DNA of 64,000 nucleotides from contig CP117875.1 of the NCBI GenBank assembly GCA_028736075.1, forward strand, positions 3,968,001 through 4,032,000, in the 5' to 3' direction. Below the pieces are notes generated by a model that saw only the letters and a list, made by a program, of their open reading frames with translations, was not told where the DNA came from and did not search any database. Numbering within the stretch: the stretch's first letter is position 1; the number at the start of each line of letters is the position of its first letter. The translations under genes and the position numbers were made by a program. This DNA is from Chryseobacterium sp. KACC 21268. GTDB taxonomy: Bacteria > Bacteroidota > Bacteroidia > Flavobacteriales > Weeksellaceae. This document shows, piece by piece, positions 26,853-36,043 of the stretch.

Positions 26853-27407
26853 TTACTTCTGTACTCGACCAGTTTTTCTATCGTTGGCTCTACCAATCGT
26901 ATAACCAGTTGCTCCACCAGCAACACCACCAATCACAGCACCGAGACCAGGATTTTTCTTAGAAATAATCGCTCCAGCTGCGGCACCACCAACGGTTCCA
27001 ATCACAGTACCTTTTGCTGCACTACTCCATCCTTTTTTCTGAGTCGCTGTAGTTCCGGCAGAACTAGATGAACCGGAATTAGAAGCTGTAGAGCCTGACG
27101 ATGATCCACCACCGCCAGAGTTACCAGAAGATGAACTTCTTCTTGGTGTGGATTTTCTTGCCACTCTGTTGGCCTCAGCTTTTCTTTCGGCTTCTTTTTC
27201 TTCTTCTACTTTATTGAGGCTATCTTTTTGTTTTTCGAAAGATATTTTTTCTTTTTCTATCGCTAATTTTTGTTTTTCAAGATCAATTTGCCTTGCCTGA
27301 TAGTCCAATTTTTGCTGTTCTAGAGATGCAGTCTGTATTTTTTCGTCTTTATTACAAGAGGTCAAAATCAATGTTGCTGCGAATCCTGTTAAAAATAACT
27401 TTTTCAT
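26853..27407 (-). CDS. Glycine-zipper lipoprotein
   Basis: 184 aa from MKKLFLTGFAATLILTSC (lipid Cys18); an ATG two codons upstream (27413) is also possible. Residues about 24-80 are a highly charged coiled coil (QQKLDYQARQIDLEKQKLAI and following). Residues 88-120 are a Ser/Gly-rich linker. The end has glycine-zipper repeats (GTVIGTVGGAAAGAIISKK, GLGAVIGGVAGGATGYTIGR), which can insert in membranes. Similar YMGG-like proteins are outer-membrane lipoproteins of unknown role. Monocistronic, with a strong terminator. Confidence 0.85.
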   Translation of the reverse strand: MKKLFLTGFAATLILTSCNKDEKIQTASLEQQKLDYQARQIDLEKQKLAIEKEKISFEKQKDSLNKVEEEKEAERKAEANRVARKSTPRRSSSSGNSGGGGSSSGSTASNSGSSSSAGTTATQKKGWSSAAKGTVIGTVGGAAAGAIISKKNPGLGAVIGGVAGGATGYTIGRANDRKTGRVQK

Positions 27408-27503
27408 AATCATTCATTTTTTCACAAAGAGTGAATTATTGAGTTATTGTTTTCAATTATTATTCCAAAAAATAAATTGGTTGTTAAAGTTTCCTAAAGA
27501 AAA

Positions 27504-27532
27504 AAAAGCTTTCCCGTTGTGAGAAAGCTTTT
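27504..27532 (-). terminator. Terminator of purA
   Basis: A 10-bp stem (AAAAGCTTTC / GAAAGCTTTT) followed on the minus strand by a run of Ts, 20 bases past the purA stop. Confidence 0.85.
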
Positions 27533-27552
27533 AGAATAAGTTTTATTTTTTC

Positions 27553-28839
27553 TTAGAAAAGTTCTTTTCTAATAATATTTTGTGAACGTTCCGGTCCTAC
27601 AGAAACCAAATAAACATTGATTCCCAAATGCTCTTCAATAAACTCTATGTATTTTTTTGCATTCACTGGAAGCTCATCATAAGTTCTGGCATTGGTAATA
27701 TCTTCGTCCCAACCATCCAATTCTTCATACTGAGGTTCGTAATCATATAGCTTTGTAGTAGAAGAGGTAAAATAATCGATGATTTTTCCGTCTTCAGTTT
27801 TATATTTCGTAGCAATTTTCAAAGGATGAATCCCAGTTAGAACATCCAATTTTGTGATCACAAGATTATTAATTCCATTGATCATACAAGCGTGCTTCAA
27901 AGAAACCAGATCCAACCAGCCAGTTCTTCTAGGTCTTCCAGTCGTAGCACCAAATTCCGCTCCGATCTGTCTGATATTTTCACCTAGTTCATTGTCTAAT
28001 TCCGTAGGGAAAGGTCCGTTTCCTACTCTTGTGGTGTATGCTTTTGCAACACCAATCAGATTTTGCAAAGCCGTAGGAGGTACACCTGCACCTGTACAAA
28101 CGCCGCCTGTAGAAGGTGATGATGAGGTCACAAAAGGATACGTTCCGAAGTCGATATCCAACATCAGGGCTTGTGCACCTTCGAAAAGAATATTTTTTCC
28201 GTCTCTTATCGCTTCGTTAAGTTCCAGCTCTGTATCTACAATTCTGTCTTTCAACAATTCACCTAAAGCGATGAATTCCTGGAAGATTTCTTCAACATCC
28301 AAAGTCGGTTTCTCGAAGTATTTTTCGAAAAGTGAATTTTTTGTTTTAAGATTTTTTTCGATTTTTTCTCTTAGAACTTCAGGATTCAAAAGATCGATCA
28401 TTCGGATGCCGACTCTCGCAATTTTATCTTCGTAGCAAGGGCCGATTCCTTTCTTTGTAGTTCCAATCTGTGTTCCGCCTTGTTCTTCCTCTCTGTAAGT
28501 ATCTAGCAAAATGTGGTACGGCATAATCACGTGTGCTCTTCTGCTGATGAAGACGTGATCGGTTCTCATACCTTTGCTTTCGATTTGGTTGATCTCTTTC
28601 ACAAAAGCTTTTGGATTTACTACCACGCCATTTGCAATGATACATTTTCCTTTGCACTGCAGAACACCAGAAGGCAAAAGGTGAAGTACAAATTTCTCAT
28701 CACCTACGTAAACCGTGTGACCAGCGTTGTCTCCACCTTGGAAACGAACAACATAATCTGATTTTGCCGATAGAACATCCGTTATTTTTCCCTTTCCTTC
28801 GTCTCCATACTGAAGACCTACAACTACGTAAGTTGACAT
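27553..28839 (-). CDS. purA: Adenylosuccinate synthase
   Basis: 428 aa from MSTYVVVGLQYGDEGKGKIT. The open frame continues 37 codons upstream, but those residues are not family-like. GDEGKGK (about 12-18), GGDNAGHTV (about 38-46), the IMP-loop region and the switch segment GTQIGTTKKGIGPCYEDK agree with PurA. It converts IMP and aspartate, with GTP, to adenylosuccinate in AMP synthesis. Its upstream region holds a small ORF and a terminator-like hairpin, so leader control is possible. Confidence 0.97.
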   Translation of the reverse strand: MSTYVVVGLQYGDEGKGKITDVLSAKSDYVVRFQGGDNAGHTVYVGDEKFVLHLLPSGVLQCKGKCIIANGVVVNPKAFVKEINQIESKGMRTDHVFISRRAHVIMPYHILLDTYREEEQGGTQIGTTKKGIGPCYEDKIARVGIRMIDLLNPEVLREKIEKNLKTKNSLFEKYFEKPTLDVEEIFQEFIALGELLKDRIVDTELELNEAIRDGKNILFEGAQALMLDIDFGTYPFVTSSSPSTGGVCTGAGVPPTALQNLIGVAKAYTTRVGNGPFPTELDNELGENIRQIGAEFGATTGRPRRTGWLDLVSLKHACMINGINNLVITKLDVLTGIHPLKIATKYKTEDGKIIDYFTSSTTKLYDYEPQYEELDGWDEDITNARTYDELPVNAKKYIEFIEEHLGINVYLVSVGPERSQNIIRKELF

Positions 28840-28877
28840 ATTTTTTACTTTTTTTAGATTATTGACAAAGTTAAATC

Positions 28878-29000
28878 TTAAATATCGGCTGGCAAAATCG
28901 ATTGCACAAAAAACCCTCTTACTAATGAAAATAAGAGGGCAAAAACACAAATGATGAAAAAAATTATAAATGCATTTCGAAGTAATTGCTTACTCCACAT
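28878..29000 (-). CDS. Small hydrophobic ORF in the purA leader
   Basis: 40 codons: MWSKQLLRNAFIIFFIICVF, then ALLFSLVRGFFVQSILPADI and a TAA. One membrane span (about 10-27) is followed by a short tail. A promoter box (GATTTTTG, 29021-29028) lies about 20 bases before the ATG. The stop is 38 bases before the purA ATG, so both could be on one mRNA. A terminator-like hairpin (28914-28939) lies inside the coding region. It could encode a real small membrane protein or a leader peptide; I know no homologue. Confidence 0.45.
   Translation of the reverse strand: MWSKQLLRNAFIIFFIICVFALLFSLVRGFFVQSILPADI
28908..28939 (-). terminator. Terminator-like hairpin in the purA leader
   Basis: Stem CCCTCTTA / TAAGAGGG with a 10-base loop, followed on the minus strand by TTTTTTG. 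It lies about 70 bases upstream of the purA ATG with no complete minus-strand gene before it except the small ORF it overlaps. It may act as an attenuator. Confidence 0.55.
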
Positions 29001-29020
29001 TTACAATACAATTTTCGGTG

Positions 29021-29028
29021 CAAAAATC
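29021..29028 (-). promoter_or_regulatory. -7 box for the purA leader
   Basis: GATTTTTG followed by CACCG on the minus strand, 7 of 8 to TAnnTTTG. Transcription would start near 29015. Confidence 0.4.
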
Positions 29029-29316
29029 GTACTTTTTTTATCACTTATCCTAATAAAAAGTAAACTTTATTTTTAATTTTTAATTTTTTACTTTATAATC
29101 ATTAATTTATTTAAATATTTTAACACAAAATTGAATAAACTAATTTTTATTACATTGAAATTTACAAATCATCAAACAACTTATTAAGATTAAAAAAAAT
29201 AAAGAATAATCGCTCAATTTCATTCAAATTAAGAAAAAAATAAATCAATTCAAACTTATTAATTCGGTTTATTTAATTTTTAAGTAAATTTAATTTCGTT
29301 TTTGAATTAAGAAACT
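29029..29316. other. AT-rich spacer between purA leader and asnB promoter
   Basis: About 290 bases of extremely AT-rich sequence with long A and T runs. I see no ORF, hairpin or repeat of note. It could hold upstream promoter elements for both divergent units. Confidence 0.5.
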
Positions 29317-29324
29317 TACTTTTG
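29317..29324 (+). promoter_or_regulatory. -7 box of asnB promoter
   Basis: TACTTTTG, a full consensus match 38 bases before the asnB ATG. Confidence 0.55.
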
Positions 29325-29362
29325 TAACATAATTTTAATCAAAATCAAAAAACAAATAAACA

Positions 29363-31024
29363 ATGTGTGGAATTGTATGTGTTTTTGACACCAAACAAAA
29401 GAACGAAACAATAAGACCTCAGATCCTGGAAATGTCGAAGAAAATAAGACACAGAGGACCGGACTGGTCGGGTATCTATCAGCACGATAACGTAATTTTC
29501 TCTCACGAAAGATTGGCTATTGTAGATCCTACATCGGGAAAACAGCCTTTATTCACAAAAGATAAAAAAGTAGCTTTAGCAGTCAACGGAGAAATCTACA
29601 ACCATCAGGAATTGAGATCGGAATTCCCAGACTACGAATTCCTGACTCAATCCGATTGCGAAGTAATCCTGGCTTTATATAGAAGAGACGGGAAAGATTT
29701 CTTAGAAAAACTAAATGGAATCTTTGCTTTTGCTTTATATGACGAAGAAAATGATGCCTACCTCATCGGTAGAGATCACATGGGAATCGTTCCACTTTAT
29801 ATGGGTTGGGACAAAAACGGAAGTTTCTACGTGGCTTCTGAATTGAAATCTCTTGAAGGCGTTTGTAACAAAATCGAAGAATTCTTACCTGGACATTTCC
29901 TATACAGCAAAGACGGGCAGGAACTTCAACAATGGTACAAAAGAGACTGGACAGAGTTCGAAAACGTAAAAGACAACGAAACCGATATCGCAGCCATTAG
30001 AAAAGGTTTGGAAGAAGCAGTTCACAGACAATTGATGAGTGATGTGCCTTATGGTGTTTTGCTTTCCGGCGGTTTGGATTCTTCTATCATTGCAGCCGTC
30101 ACAGCAAAATACGCAAGACAAAGAATTGAAAGTGGCGACACGCAGGAAGCCTGGTATCCAAGACTGCACAGTTTCGCGGTCGGACTGGAAGGCTCTCCGG
30201 ATTTGGCAGCTGCAAGAAAAGCGGCGGACCATATCGGATCTGTGCACCACGAAATTAAATATACTGTTCAGGAAGGATTAGACGCTATCAAAGATGTGAT
30301 TTACCATTTGGAAACTTATGATGTAACCACTATCAGAGCTTCCACGCCGATGTACCTTTTGGCCAGAGTCATCAAATCAATGGGAATCAAAATGGTACTT
30401 TCCGGAGAAGGATCGGACGAATTATTCGGCGGTTACCTGTACTTCCATAAAGCTCCATCTGCACAGGCTTTCCACGAAGAAACAGTGAGAAAACTTGGAA
30501 AACTGCACCTTTATGATTGTCTTAGAGCCAACAAATCTTTGATGGCCTGGGGAATTGAAGGCAGAGTTCCTTTCCTTGACAAAGAATTTATGGACATTGC
30601 GATGACCATCAATCCAAGAGATAAAATGATCACGCCAGAGAGAATGGAAAAATGGGTTCTTAGAAAAGCTTTTGAAGATTTGTTGCCGGAAAGCATTGCG
30701 TGGAGACAGAAAGAGCAGTTCAGTGATGGTGTTGGCTACTCTTGGATTGACACTTTGAAACAGGTTGCAGAAGATGAAGTGACGGATGAAATGATGGCGA
30801 ATGCCAAACATAGATTCCCGATCAATATTCCGATGAGTAAAGAGGAATACAGATACAGAACGATCTTTGAAAGTCATTTTCCAAGTGATTCTGCTGCAAG
30901 CTGTGTTCCTTCTGTTCCATCCGTTGCTTGTTCTACACCAGTTGCTCTGGAATGGGATGAAGCTTTCAAAAAGATGAATGACCCAAGTGGAAGAGCGGTG
31001 AAAGTGCATGAGACAGCTTATTAA
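29363..31024 (+). CDS. asnB: Asparagine synthetase B (glutamine-hydrolysing)
   Basis: 553 aa, normal for AsnB. The mature N-terminus MCGIVCVFD places the catalytic Cys at position 2 of the Ntn glutaminase domain (1-200). VNGEIYNHQELR and RDHMGIVPLYMGW belong to it. The synthetase domain has the PP-loop LLSGGLDSSIIAA (about 231-243), GEGSDELFGGYLYFHKAP and EGRVPFLDKEFMD. It makes asparagine from aspartate, glutamine and ATP. Monocistronic, ending at a bidirectional terminator. Confidence 0.96.
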   Translation: MCGIVCVFDTKQKNETIRPQILEMSKKIRHRGPDWSGIYQHDNVIFSHERLAIVDPTSGKQPLFTKDKKVALAVNGEIYNHQELRSEFPDYEFLTQSDCEVILALYRRDGKDFLEKLNGIFAFALYDEENDAYLIGRDHMGIVPLYMGWDKNGSFYVASELKSLEGVCNKIEEFLPGHFLYSKDGQELQQWYKRDWTEFENVKDNETDIAAIRKGLEEAVHRQLMSDVPYGVLLSGGLDSSIIAAVTAKYARQRIESGDTQEAWYPRLHSFAVGLEGSPDLAAARKAADHIGSVHHEIKYTVQEGLDAIKDVIYHLETYDVTTIRASTPMYLLARVIKSMGIKMVLSGEGSDELFGGYLYFHKAPSAQAFHEETVRKLGKLHLYDCLRANKSLMAWGIEGRVPFLDKEFMDIAMTINPRDKMITPERMEKWVLRKAFEDLLPESIAWRQKEQFSDGVGYSWIDTLKQVAEDEVTDEMMANAKHRFPINIPMSKEEYRYRTIFESHFPSDSAASCVPSVPSVACSTPVALEWDEAFKKMNDPSGRAVKVHETAY

Positions 31025-31060
31025 GAACTTATTAAAACTAACATAAACTAACTACAAAGG

Positions 31061-31088
31061 AAAACCACAAGCCTAGACTTGTGGTTTT
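31061..31088. terminator. Bidirectional terminator after asnB
   Basis: Stem AAAACCACAAG / CTTGTGGTTTT with a CCTAGA loop and a T-run on the plus strand. It also covers the stop codon of the convergent 31073 gene. Confidence 0.85.
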
Positions 31089-31537
31089 TTATTTTTAGAT
31101 TGTAATTGCTTTTCTCGTTTTTTCCGTCTTTCGTAGATGACCTCGGTGATCTTTCCGCCAATCCAGGAAAAGGGAAAGAAGATGAGGAAAATGGATATCT
31201 TATAAAATACCGGATGATAAGGATAAATGATAATATCCAGCATAGCAATGAACAGCATAATGAAGCCTATCAAAATCGCATAAGCTACCTTAGCGTATTT
31301 TACAATAACCGCTGTCACCACACCGCCAAATGTCACACCCAATCCGCCGAAGAACAACAATGCCACGAAGAATGAATCTTTGTGCTGCACAGATCTAAGC
31401 AACGTTTCCCAATGGTCAAAAGGGGCAAATTGTTTATAGGTTACCCATGTGGAGTCTATCTTTATCCCTAATGTGATAATGAGAGCGGCGACTGCCAATC
31501 CAGCCAAAACACCTATGGTATTCCTACAGAAATTCAT
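31073..31537 (-). CDS. Membrane protein of unknown function
   Basis: 154 aa with four membrane spans (about 6-24, 54-74, 82-101, 111-131), then a basic tail RRKKREKQLQSKNKKPQV. I recognise no family. It begins two bases after the ridA stop and closes the lptD-ridA operon; its own stop lies within the terminator stem. Confidence 0.75.
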   Translation of the reverse strand: MNFCRNTIGVLAGLAVAALIITLGIKIDSTWVTYKQFAPFDHWETLLRSVQHKDSFFVALLFFGGLGVTFGGVVTAVIVKYAKVAYAILIGFIMLFIAMLDIIIYPYHPVFYKISIFLIFFPFSWIGGKITEVIYERRKKREKQLQSKNKKPQV

Positions 31538-31539
31538 TT

Positions 31540-31920
31540 TTAATCTTTGAAGGCAATCATAGAGATTTCCACGTCAACATTTTTCGGAAGACAAGAGACC
31601 TGCACGGTTTCTCTCGCAGGATAAATTTCGTTTTCAAAGTACGAGGCATAGATCTCATTCACTTCCGCAAAATCATCCATACTTTTAAGAAAGATAGAAA
31701 CCTTCACCGCATTGCTGAAATCCATATCTGCAGCTTTCAAGATCGCTTTCAGATTTTTCATTACCTGATGCGTTTCTCTATCGATCCCTTCTACCAATTT
31801 TCCGTTTTCAGGATCTACGGGAATCTGGCCGGAAATATATAAAGTTCCGTTGACTAAAGTTGCTTGTGAGTAAGGTCCGATTGCAGCAGGAGCCTCTGAT
31901 GTATGAATGATCTTCTTCAT
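31540..31920 (-). CDS. ridA: RidA family enamine/imine deaminase
   Basis: 126 aa. EAPAAIGPYSQATLVNGTLYISGQIPVDPENG and the signature YPARETVQVSCLPKNVDVEI (with the conserved Arg of active RidA) are clear. It removes reactive 2-aminoacrylate-type enamines made by PLP enzymes. It sits between lptD and a membrane protein gene. Confidence 0.95.
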   Translation of the reverse strand: MKKIIHTSEAPAAIGPYSQATLVNGTLYISGQIPVDPENGKLVEGIDRETHQVMKNLKAILKAADMDFSNAVKVSIFLKSMDDFAEVNEIYASYFENEIYPARETVQVSCLPKNVDVEISMIAFKD

Positions 31921-31963
31921 TTATTATTAATTTTTACAAAACTATACAAATTTTCATTAAGTC

Positions 31964-34585
31964 CTAAAAAGTACTGTTCGGTTGCGTAAAACTTCTCTCT
32001 TTGTACTTCACAGCATCTTTCAAGATGTTGGCTTTGATTCCGATAAAGAAATCGTATACCTTGTACTGACCAAATGGCACCCAGTTGAAGGTAATGGTGA
32101 AACTACGCTGATCTCTGGCAAATCCAAAACGTGTATAGCCGAGTGCTTTTTGCTCGATATCATAATTGGTACTTCCATTGATGTTCCAATATGGCGTCAG
32201 TTTTATACTGCCGTCCAATCCCAATGTAGCAACTTTGTTACCAAATCTGGACAAAGTTCTTGTATATGAGTAGTTTGCATTCACGTTCAAAGTCCAGGTT
32301 GGTGTGTAGTGAGAATAGTTGTCGTCATCAAAGAAGTAATTCTCGTTCCGGATCTCACCCTTCTTTTTGTACTTTTTCGAGAGTTCTTCTTTTTTACCAA
32401 AAATAGCCTCGCTCATTGGATAAGACAGCTGAAGATTGAATCCCTGTAAACTGAAGTATCCGAAATCCTCTGTTCTAATTCCAGTATTGCTACCATCTGT
32501 GAATGCAATCCTGTAAGGTTCTAATGTAAGACTGGTGTTGACGTTTAGTTTATTATTAAAGAAAGAAGATTGTCCGTTTACAGTGAAGACAGACCATTTA
32601 TTTTTCTCGGCAGCAAAATTGTAACCTCCTGTCACATTCAGGTTTTCAAAGATCTTCACCTTCTTCACTCCTGTAGAGTCAGATTTGGATCTGATCTTCA
32701 TCTCCAGATTATTATTGATATTAAATCCAACACTCTGGGTAAGACCAGAAGTAGGTGCACCATAGATTCCATTATCGAAAATTGAATACGGAGTCATCTC
32801 GCCACGCGCATTGGAATAGTTTCTGAAATAACCCCAGCTTCTCTCGCCAAAATCCGGAGAGTAAGTAAAACTCATACTAGGAGTTATCATATGTCGAATC
32901 GCGACGATGGGAGATGTTTTCTTAAAGTTTTTCTGACCATACAAAACAGTCTGCAAACTAGCGCTGGTAGAGAAAGTTGTGTATCCTGCTATTCCTTTAT
33001 TATACTTATCGTCTACAACATTGGTCAATGGATTGTAACTCTTTTCCAAAGTTTTGGTAGTAAGCACATTGTCCGCATTAGCCGACAGACTGAAGGTAAA
33101 ATATTTTGCAACAGTTGTATTGGTTGACATGGAAATATTATTCTTTGCACCGGTTTTCAACTCGTCCCACATTTCCTTTTTGAAGAGTTTGTCCTCTGTT
33201 GTAGTGACGTAATTACTAAGTGCAAAACCTGTATTCACGTTGATGTTTTCCAGCAATCCAGTTCTTACGCCAGTCTTTGGCTTAAACAAATAAAACTGAT
33301 TGATCGCCACCGTCATATCCGGAAGTCGAAGATCTGTCGCCTTTGTTGCAAAGTTTTGGTTGTACGACATACTGGCGCTGATCGTCACAGGCAAAGTCAG
33401 AAAACGTTTGGTAACATTCACACGGGAAGTCTGTTGTGTATTCAGAACATTCTGGTTGAAGATGTAGTTGTTATTCACCGTGTTATCGTAGAATTTTGTA
33501 CTTACAATATCCACACTTGCATTGAAGGTAAAATAAGGATTGGCTTTAGAATCCTGAGAATGTCGCCACGCAATTCGAAATGTTTTGTTTCTGGAATAGT
33601 CATCCAGACCTTTAATGCCTCTCACCGTATAGCCATAATCCGCGGCAAAATTTCCGGAGTACCTGTATTTTTTGAGATAATTAAGTTCAGGTTTCAAGTT
33701 CCAGCTTCCTTTGGTATAGATGTCAGCTAAAATTTTCAGATCAAAATGGTCGCCAATAGGCTGATAGTAGCCAAGTCCATTCAAGAAAAAACCAACATCC
33801 TGACGTTCTCCAAAACTTGGAATCAAGATACCTGCAGACCTCTTATCAGAAAACGGAAGAATCGCAAATGGAAGCACCAAAGGCGTCGGCACCTGCTCGA
33901 TATACATTTGAATTGGTCCTGTGACAATCTGTGCATTATCCTTTGTTTTAAGAAGTTTGATCATCCTGGCAGACATATGATAATCTGCAAGGGAATCTTT
34001 TTTCTTAAGAAAGTATTCATCCGTTGTGTACATTGCCCTGCTCATCACAAAAACAGAGTCATCATACTTCTTTGTCTTCTGTGCGACGATGACACCTTCA
34101 CTTTCCTCTGTCCTTGCATTGAAGGCAATGGCCTGCTTCGTTTTGGTATTGTAGATAACCTCGCTGTATTCGAATTTTTTACCACCCTGAGTGGCAACAG
34201 CGGGCTTGATGATTTTTCCTTTTTCGTCCTGCTCACCTCTCGCATAGATCTTTCCGGTTTCCCATTCGAACCTGATGTAATCTGCATCAATCTGCATATC
34301 CTGATAGATGATCTGGGCATTTTTGTGAAGCGTAGTCTGCTTGCTGCCGATGGAAGAACTGGTTCTGTTTTCAGCCTTCATCTTTACCACATCCTCCAGT
34401 TGTTCTTTGGGGATGATGGTGTCTTTCTTTAGATTTAAGGAATCTTTGCCTATATTTAAAGAATCTTGAACACCGCTATTTTGACCAATATTTTGAGGCA
34501 CAGTTTGTGCTAAAATATTGTTAAAAATTAGGATATTTAAAATTAGTAATATACTTTTGAAAATACTTCGAGCCAATGCAGTCAT
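31964..34585 (-). CDS. lptD: LPS-assembly outer-membrane protein LptD, Bacteroidota type
   Basis: 873 aa. Signal peptide at about 1-26. The N-terminal periplasmic region about 60-150 is OstA/LptA-like (IYQDMQIDADYIRFEWETGKIYARG). A long C-terminal beta-barrel follows, with many strands and aromatic girdles (MYNQNFATKATDLRLPDMTV and similar). The family is the Bacteroidota putative LptD that inserts LPS at the outer leaflet. The gene is divergent from the amidase with only 42 bases between start codons. First gene of lptD-ridA-membrane protein. Confidence 0.9.
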   Translation of the reverse strand: MTALARSIFKSILLILNILIFNNILAQTVPQNIGQNSGVQDSLNIGKDSLNLKKDTIIPKEQLEDVVKMKAENRTSSSIGSKQTTLHKNAQIIYQDMQIDADYIRFEWETGKIYARGEQDEKGKIIKPAVATQGGKKFEYSEVIYNTKTKQAIAFNARTEESEGVIVAQKTKKYDDSVFVMSRAMYTTDEYFLKKKDSLADYHMSARMIKLLKTKDNAQIVTGPIQMYIEQVPTPLVLPFAILPFSDKRSAGILIPSFGERQDVGFFLNGLGYYQPIGDHFDLKILADIYTKGSWNLKPELNYLKKYRYSGNFAADYGYTVRGIKGLDDYSRNKTFRIAWRHSQDSKANPYFTFNASVDIVSTKFYDNTVNNNYIFNQNVLNTQQTSRVNVTKRFLTLPVTISASMSYNQNFATKATDLRLPDMTVAINQFYLFKPKTGVRTGLLENINVNTGFALSNYVTTTEDKLFKKEMWDELKTGAKNNISMSTNTTVAKYFTFSLSANADNVLTTKTLEKSYNPLTNVVDDKYNKGIAGYTTFSTSASLQTVLYGQKNFKKTSPIVAIRHMITPSMSFTYSPDFGERSWGYFRNYSNARGEMTPYSIFDNGIYGAPTSGLTQSVGFNINNNLEMKIRSKSDSTGVKKVKIFENLNVTGGYNFAAEKNKWSVFTVNGQSSFFNNKLNVNTSLTLEPYRIAFTDGSNTGIRTEDFGYFSLQGFNLQLSYPMSEAIFGKKEELSKKYKKKGEIRNENYFFDDDNYSHYTPTWTLNVNANYSYTRTLSRFGNKVATLGLDGSIKLTPYWNINGSTNYDIEQKALGYTRFGFARDQRSFTITFNWVPFGQYKVYDFFIGIKANILKDAVKYKERSFTQPNSTF

Positions 34586-34627
34586 TCTGAAATTGGGTTC
34601 AAAATTAATTAAATTTTAAAGATTAAA

Positions 34628-35911
34628 ATGATTAGGTCAACACTTTATAATAAATTTTTTTTTCTGTTAACATTTTTTATTGGTTTTAGCTGCCTTTATT
34701 CACAGAAAAAATTCACATTGGTGCTGGATGCAGGCCACGGTGGAAGTGATATTGGAGCCAACAGAAACTACTCGGACATCGGTTCTGTACAGGAAAAAAA
34801 TGTAACATTGGGAATCGTTCTGAAACTGGGACGGATGTTAGAAAAAAATAAAGATTACAAAGTCATCTATACCAGAAAAATAGACGAATATCCCTCATTA
34901 ACATCCAGAACAGATCTTGCCAACAGAAGCAAAGCAGATCTCTTCATCTCAGTTCACGTGAACTCTTCTCCCAGCAAAAGTGCGACCGCGCAAGGAACCG
35001 AAACTTTTGTACAAGGTCCCAATCAAAATAGAGCAAATTTAGATGTTGCCAAAGCAGAAAACGACGTAATCTTCCTGGACGAAAAGGATAAGGAAAATTT
35101 CGCCTCCTACAATCCAAGTTCGCCCGAATCCCTCATTGCCCTAAAAATTCAGCAAAGCAAATATCTGGAAGCCAGTCTCATCATTGGAGGTTTGGTAGAG
35201 GATAATTTCGTAAAAAAAGACAAAAGAATGTCCAGAGGTGTGAAACAAGAAAACTTGCACGTTTTGAGGATGAATGCCATGCCATCTATTTTGATTGAGA
35301 CAGGCTTTGTCAACAATTATGACGATGCACATTACATCTCTACAGAAGATGGCCAACAGGCAATCGCAGAAAGCATCTACAACGCTATCGTGAGTTATAA
35401 AAAATTGGTGGACAGAAATGTGAAAGAACCTGAGCCAGAGAAACCAGTTGAGCAACCATTGAAAAATGATTTCAGAATCTTGTTGATGAGCACTCCAAAC
35501 AGATACAACAGTGAAGATCCTGCTCTTAAAGGTTTGAAATACATCTTACCGATTAAAGAAAACGGATTCTACAAATATTATTATGGTACCACAAACTTTG
35601 CATCTGTAAAAGATAACAATCTGAAAACCGCAAAAGACGCAGGCTTTAGAAATTCGATCGCAATCAGTTTTGTTCCAAATCAAACTTTGGGAACTGGATA
35701 TTACACCTTGGAGATCTACGCCGGAAAAGATAAACTGGATTCTAAGTCCAACATCTTGAAAACGCTTCCTGATATCACGAGAAACAAGGAAAATGGTATT
35801 TTTTACTATACCAATGGAAAATACAAATCTCTGGAAGACGCCATCAAAGCACAGAAGGATTTGGAGAATAAAGGAATCAACAATACGATCATAGAGAAAA
35901 GATTGAAATAG
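34628..35911 (+). CDS. N-acetylmuramoyl-L-alanine amidase (Amidase_3)
   Basis: 427 aa. Signal peptide at 1-25. The zinc amidase domain (about 29-260) shows VLDAGHGGSDIGA (His ligand), VQEKNVTLGIVLKL (Glu ligand), DLFISVHVNSSPS (His ligand) and SILIETGFVNNYDD (catalytic Glu). The C-terminus (about 285-427) has repeat-like modules that may bind peptidoglycan, perhaps SPOR-like. It cleaves the amide between MurNAc and the stem peptide. Divergent from lptD. Confidence 0.92.
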   Translation: MIRSTLYNKFFFLLTFFIGFSCLYSQKKFTLVLDAGHGGSDIGANRNYSDIGSVQEKNVTLGIVLKLGRMLEKNKDYKVIYTRKIDEYPSLTSRTDLANRSKADLFISVHVNSSPSKSATAQGTETFVQGPNQNRANLDVAKAENDVIFLDEKDKENFASYNPSSPESLIALKIQQSKYLEASLIIGGLVEDNFVKKDKRMSRGVKQENLHVLRMNAMPSILIETGFVNNYDDAHYISTEDGQQAIAESIYNAIVSYKKLVDRNVKEPEPEKPVEQPLKNDFRILLMSTPNRYNSEDPALKGLKYILPIKENGFYKYYYGTTNFASVKDNNLKTAKDAGFRNSIAISFVPNQTLGTGYYTLEIYAGKDKLDSKSNILKTLPDITRNKENGIFYYTNGKYKSLEDAIKAQKDLENKGINNTIIEKRLK

Positions 35912-35970
35912 ACAGAATCATTTGTCAGAACTGTAGAAAGTCAGTATTTTTGCAGTCCACAATACCAAAC

Positions 35971-36042
35971 GGCCTATTCGTCTAGTGGTTAGGACTCAAG
36001 ATTTTCTTTCTTGCAACAGCGGTTCGATTCCCCTATAGGCTA
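35971..36042 (+). tRNA. tRNA-Glu (TTC), divergent copy
   Basis: 72 bases folding as a cloverleaf: acceptor GGCCTAT / ATAGGCT, D arm GTCTAGTGGTTAGGAC, anticodon stem CAAGA / TCTTG with loop TTTTCTT (anticodon TTC), and T loop TTCGATT. Compared with the two identical tRNA-Glu genes at 43.8-44.0 kb, position 37 is T (normally a purine) and the T stem AGCGG / CCCCT has a C-C mismatch. No CCA is encoded. It may be a functional isodecoder or a decaying copy. A strong terminator follows at once. Confidence 0.75.
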
Positions 36043-36043
36043 C

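Noticed and set aside
30422-31009. A 195-codon minus-strand frame inside asnB
   Set aside because: It lies wholly antisense to a clear asnB gene, has no promoter and has no family-like sequence.
33746-34432. A 228-codon plus-strand frame inside lptD
   Set aside because: It is antisense to lptD, rich in Cys and His in a way typical of shadow frames, with no homologous features.
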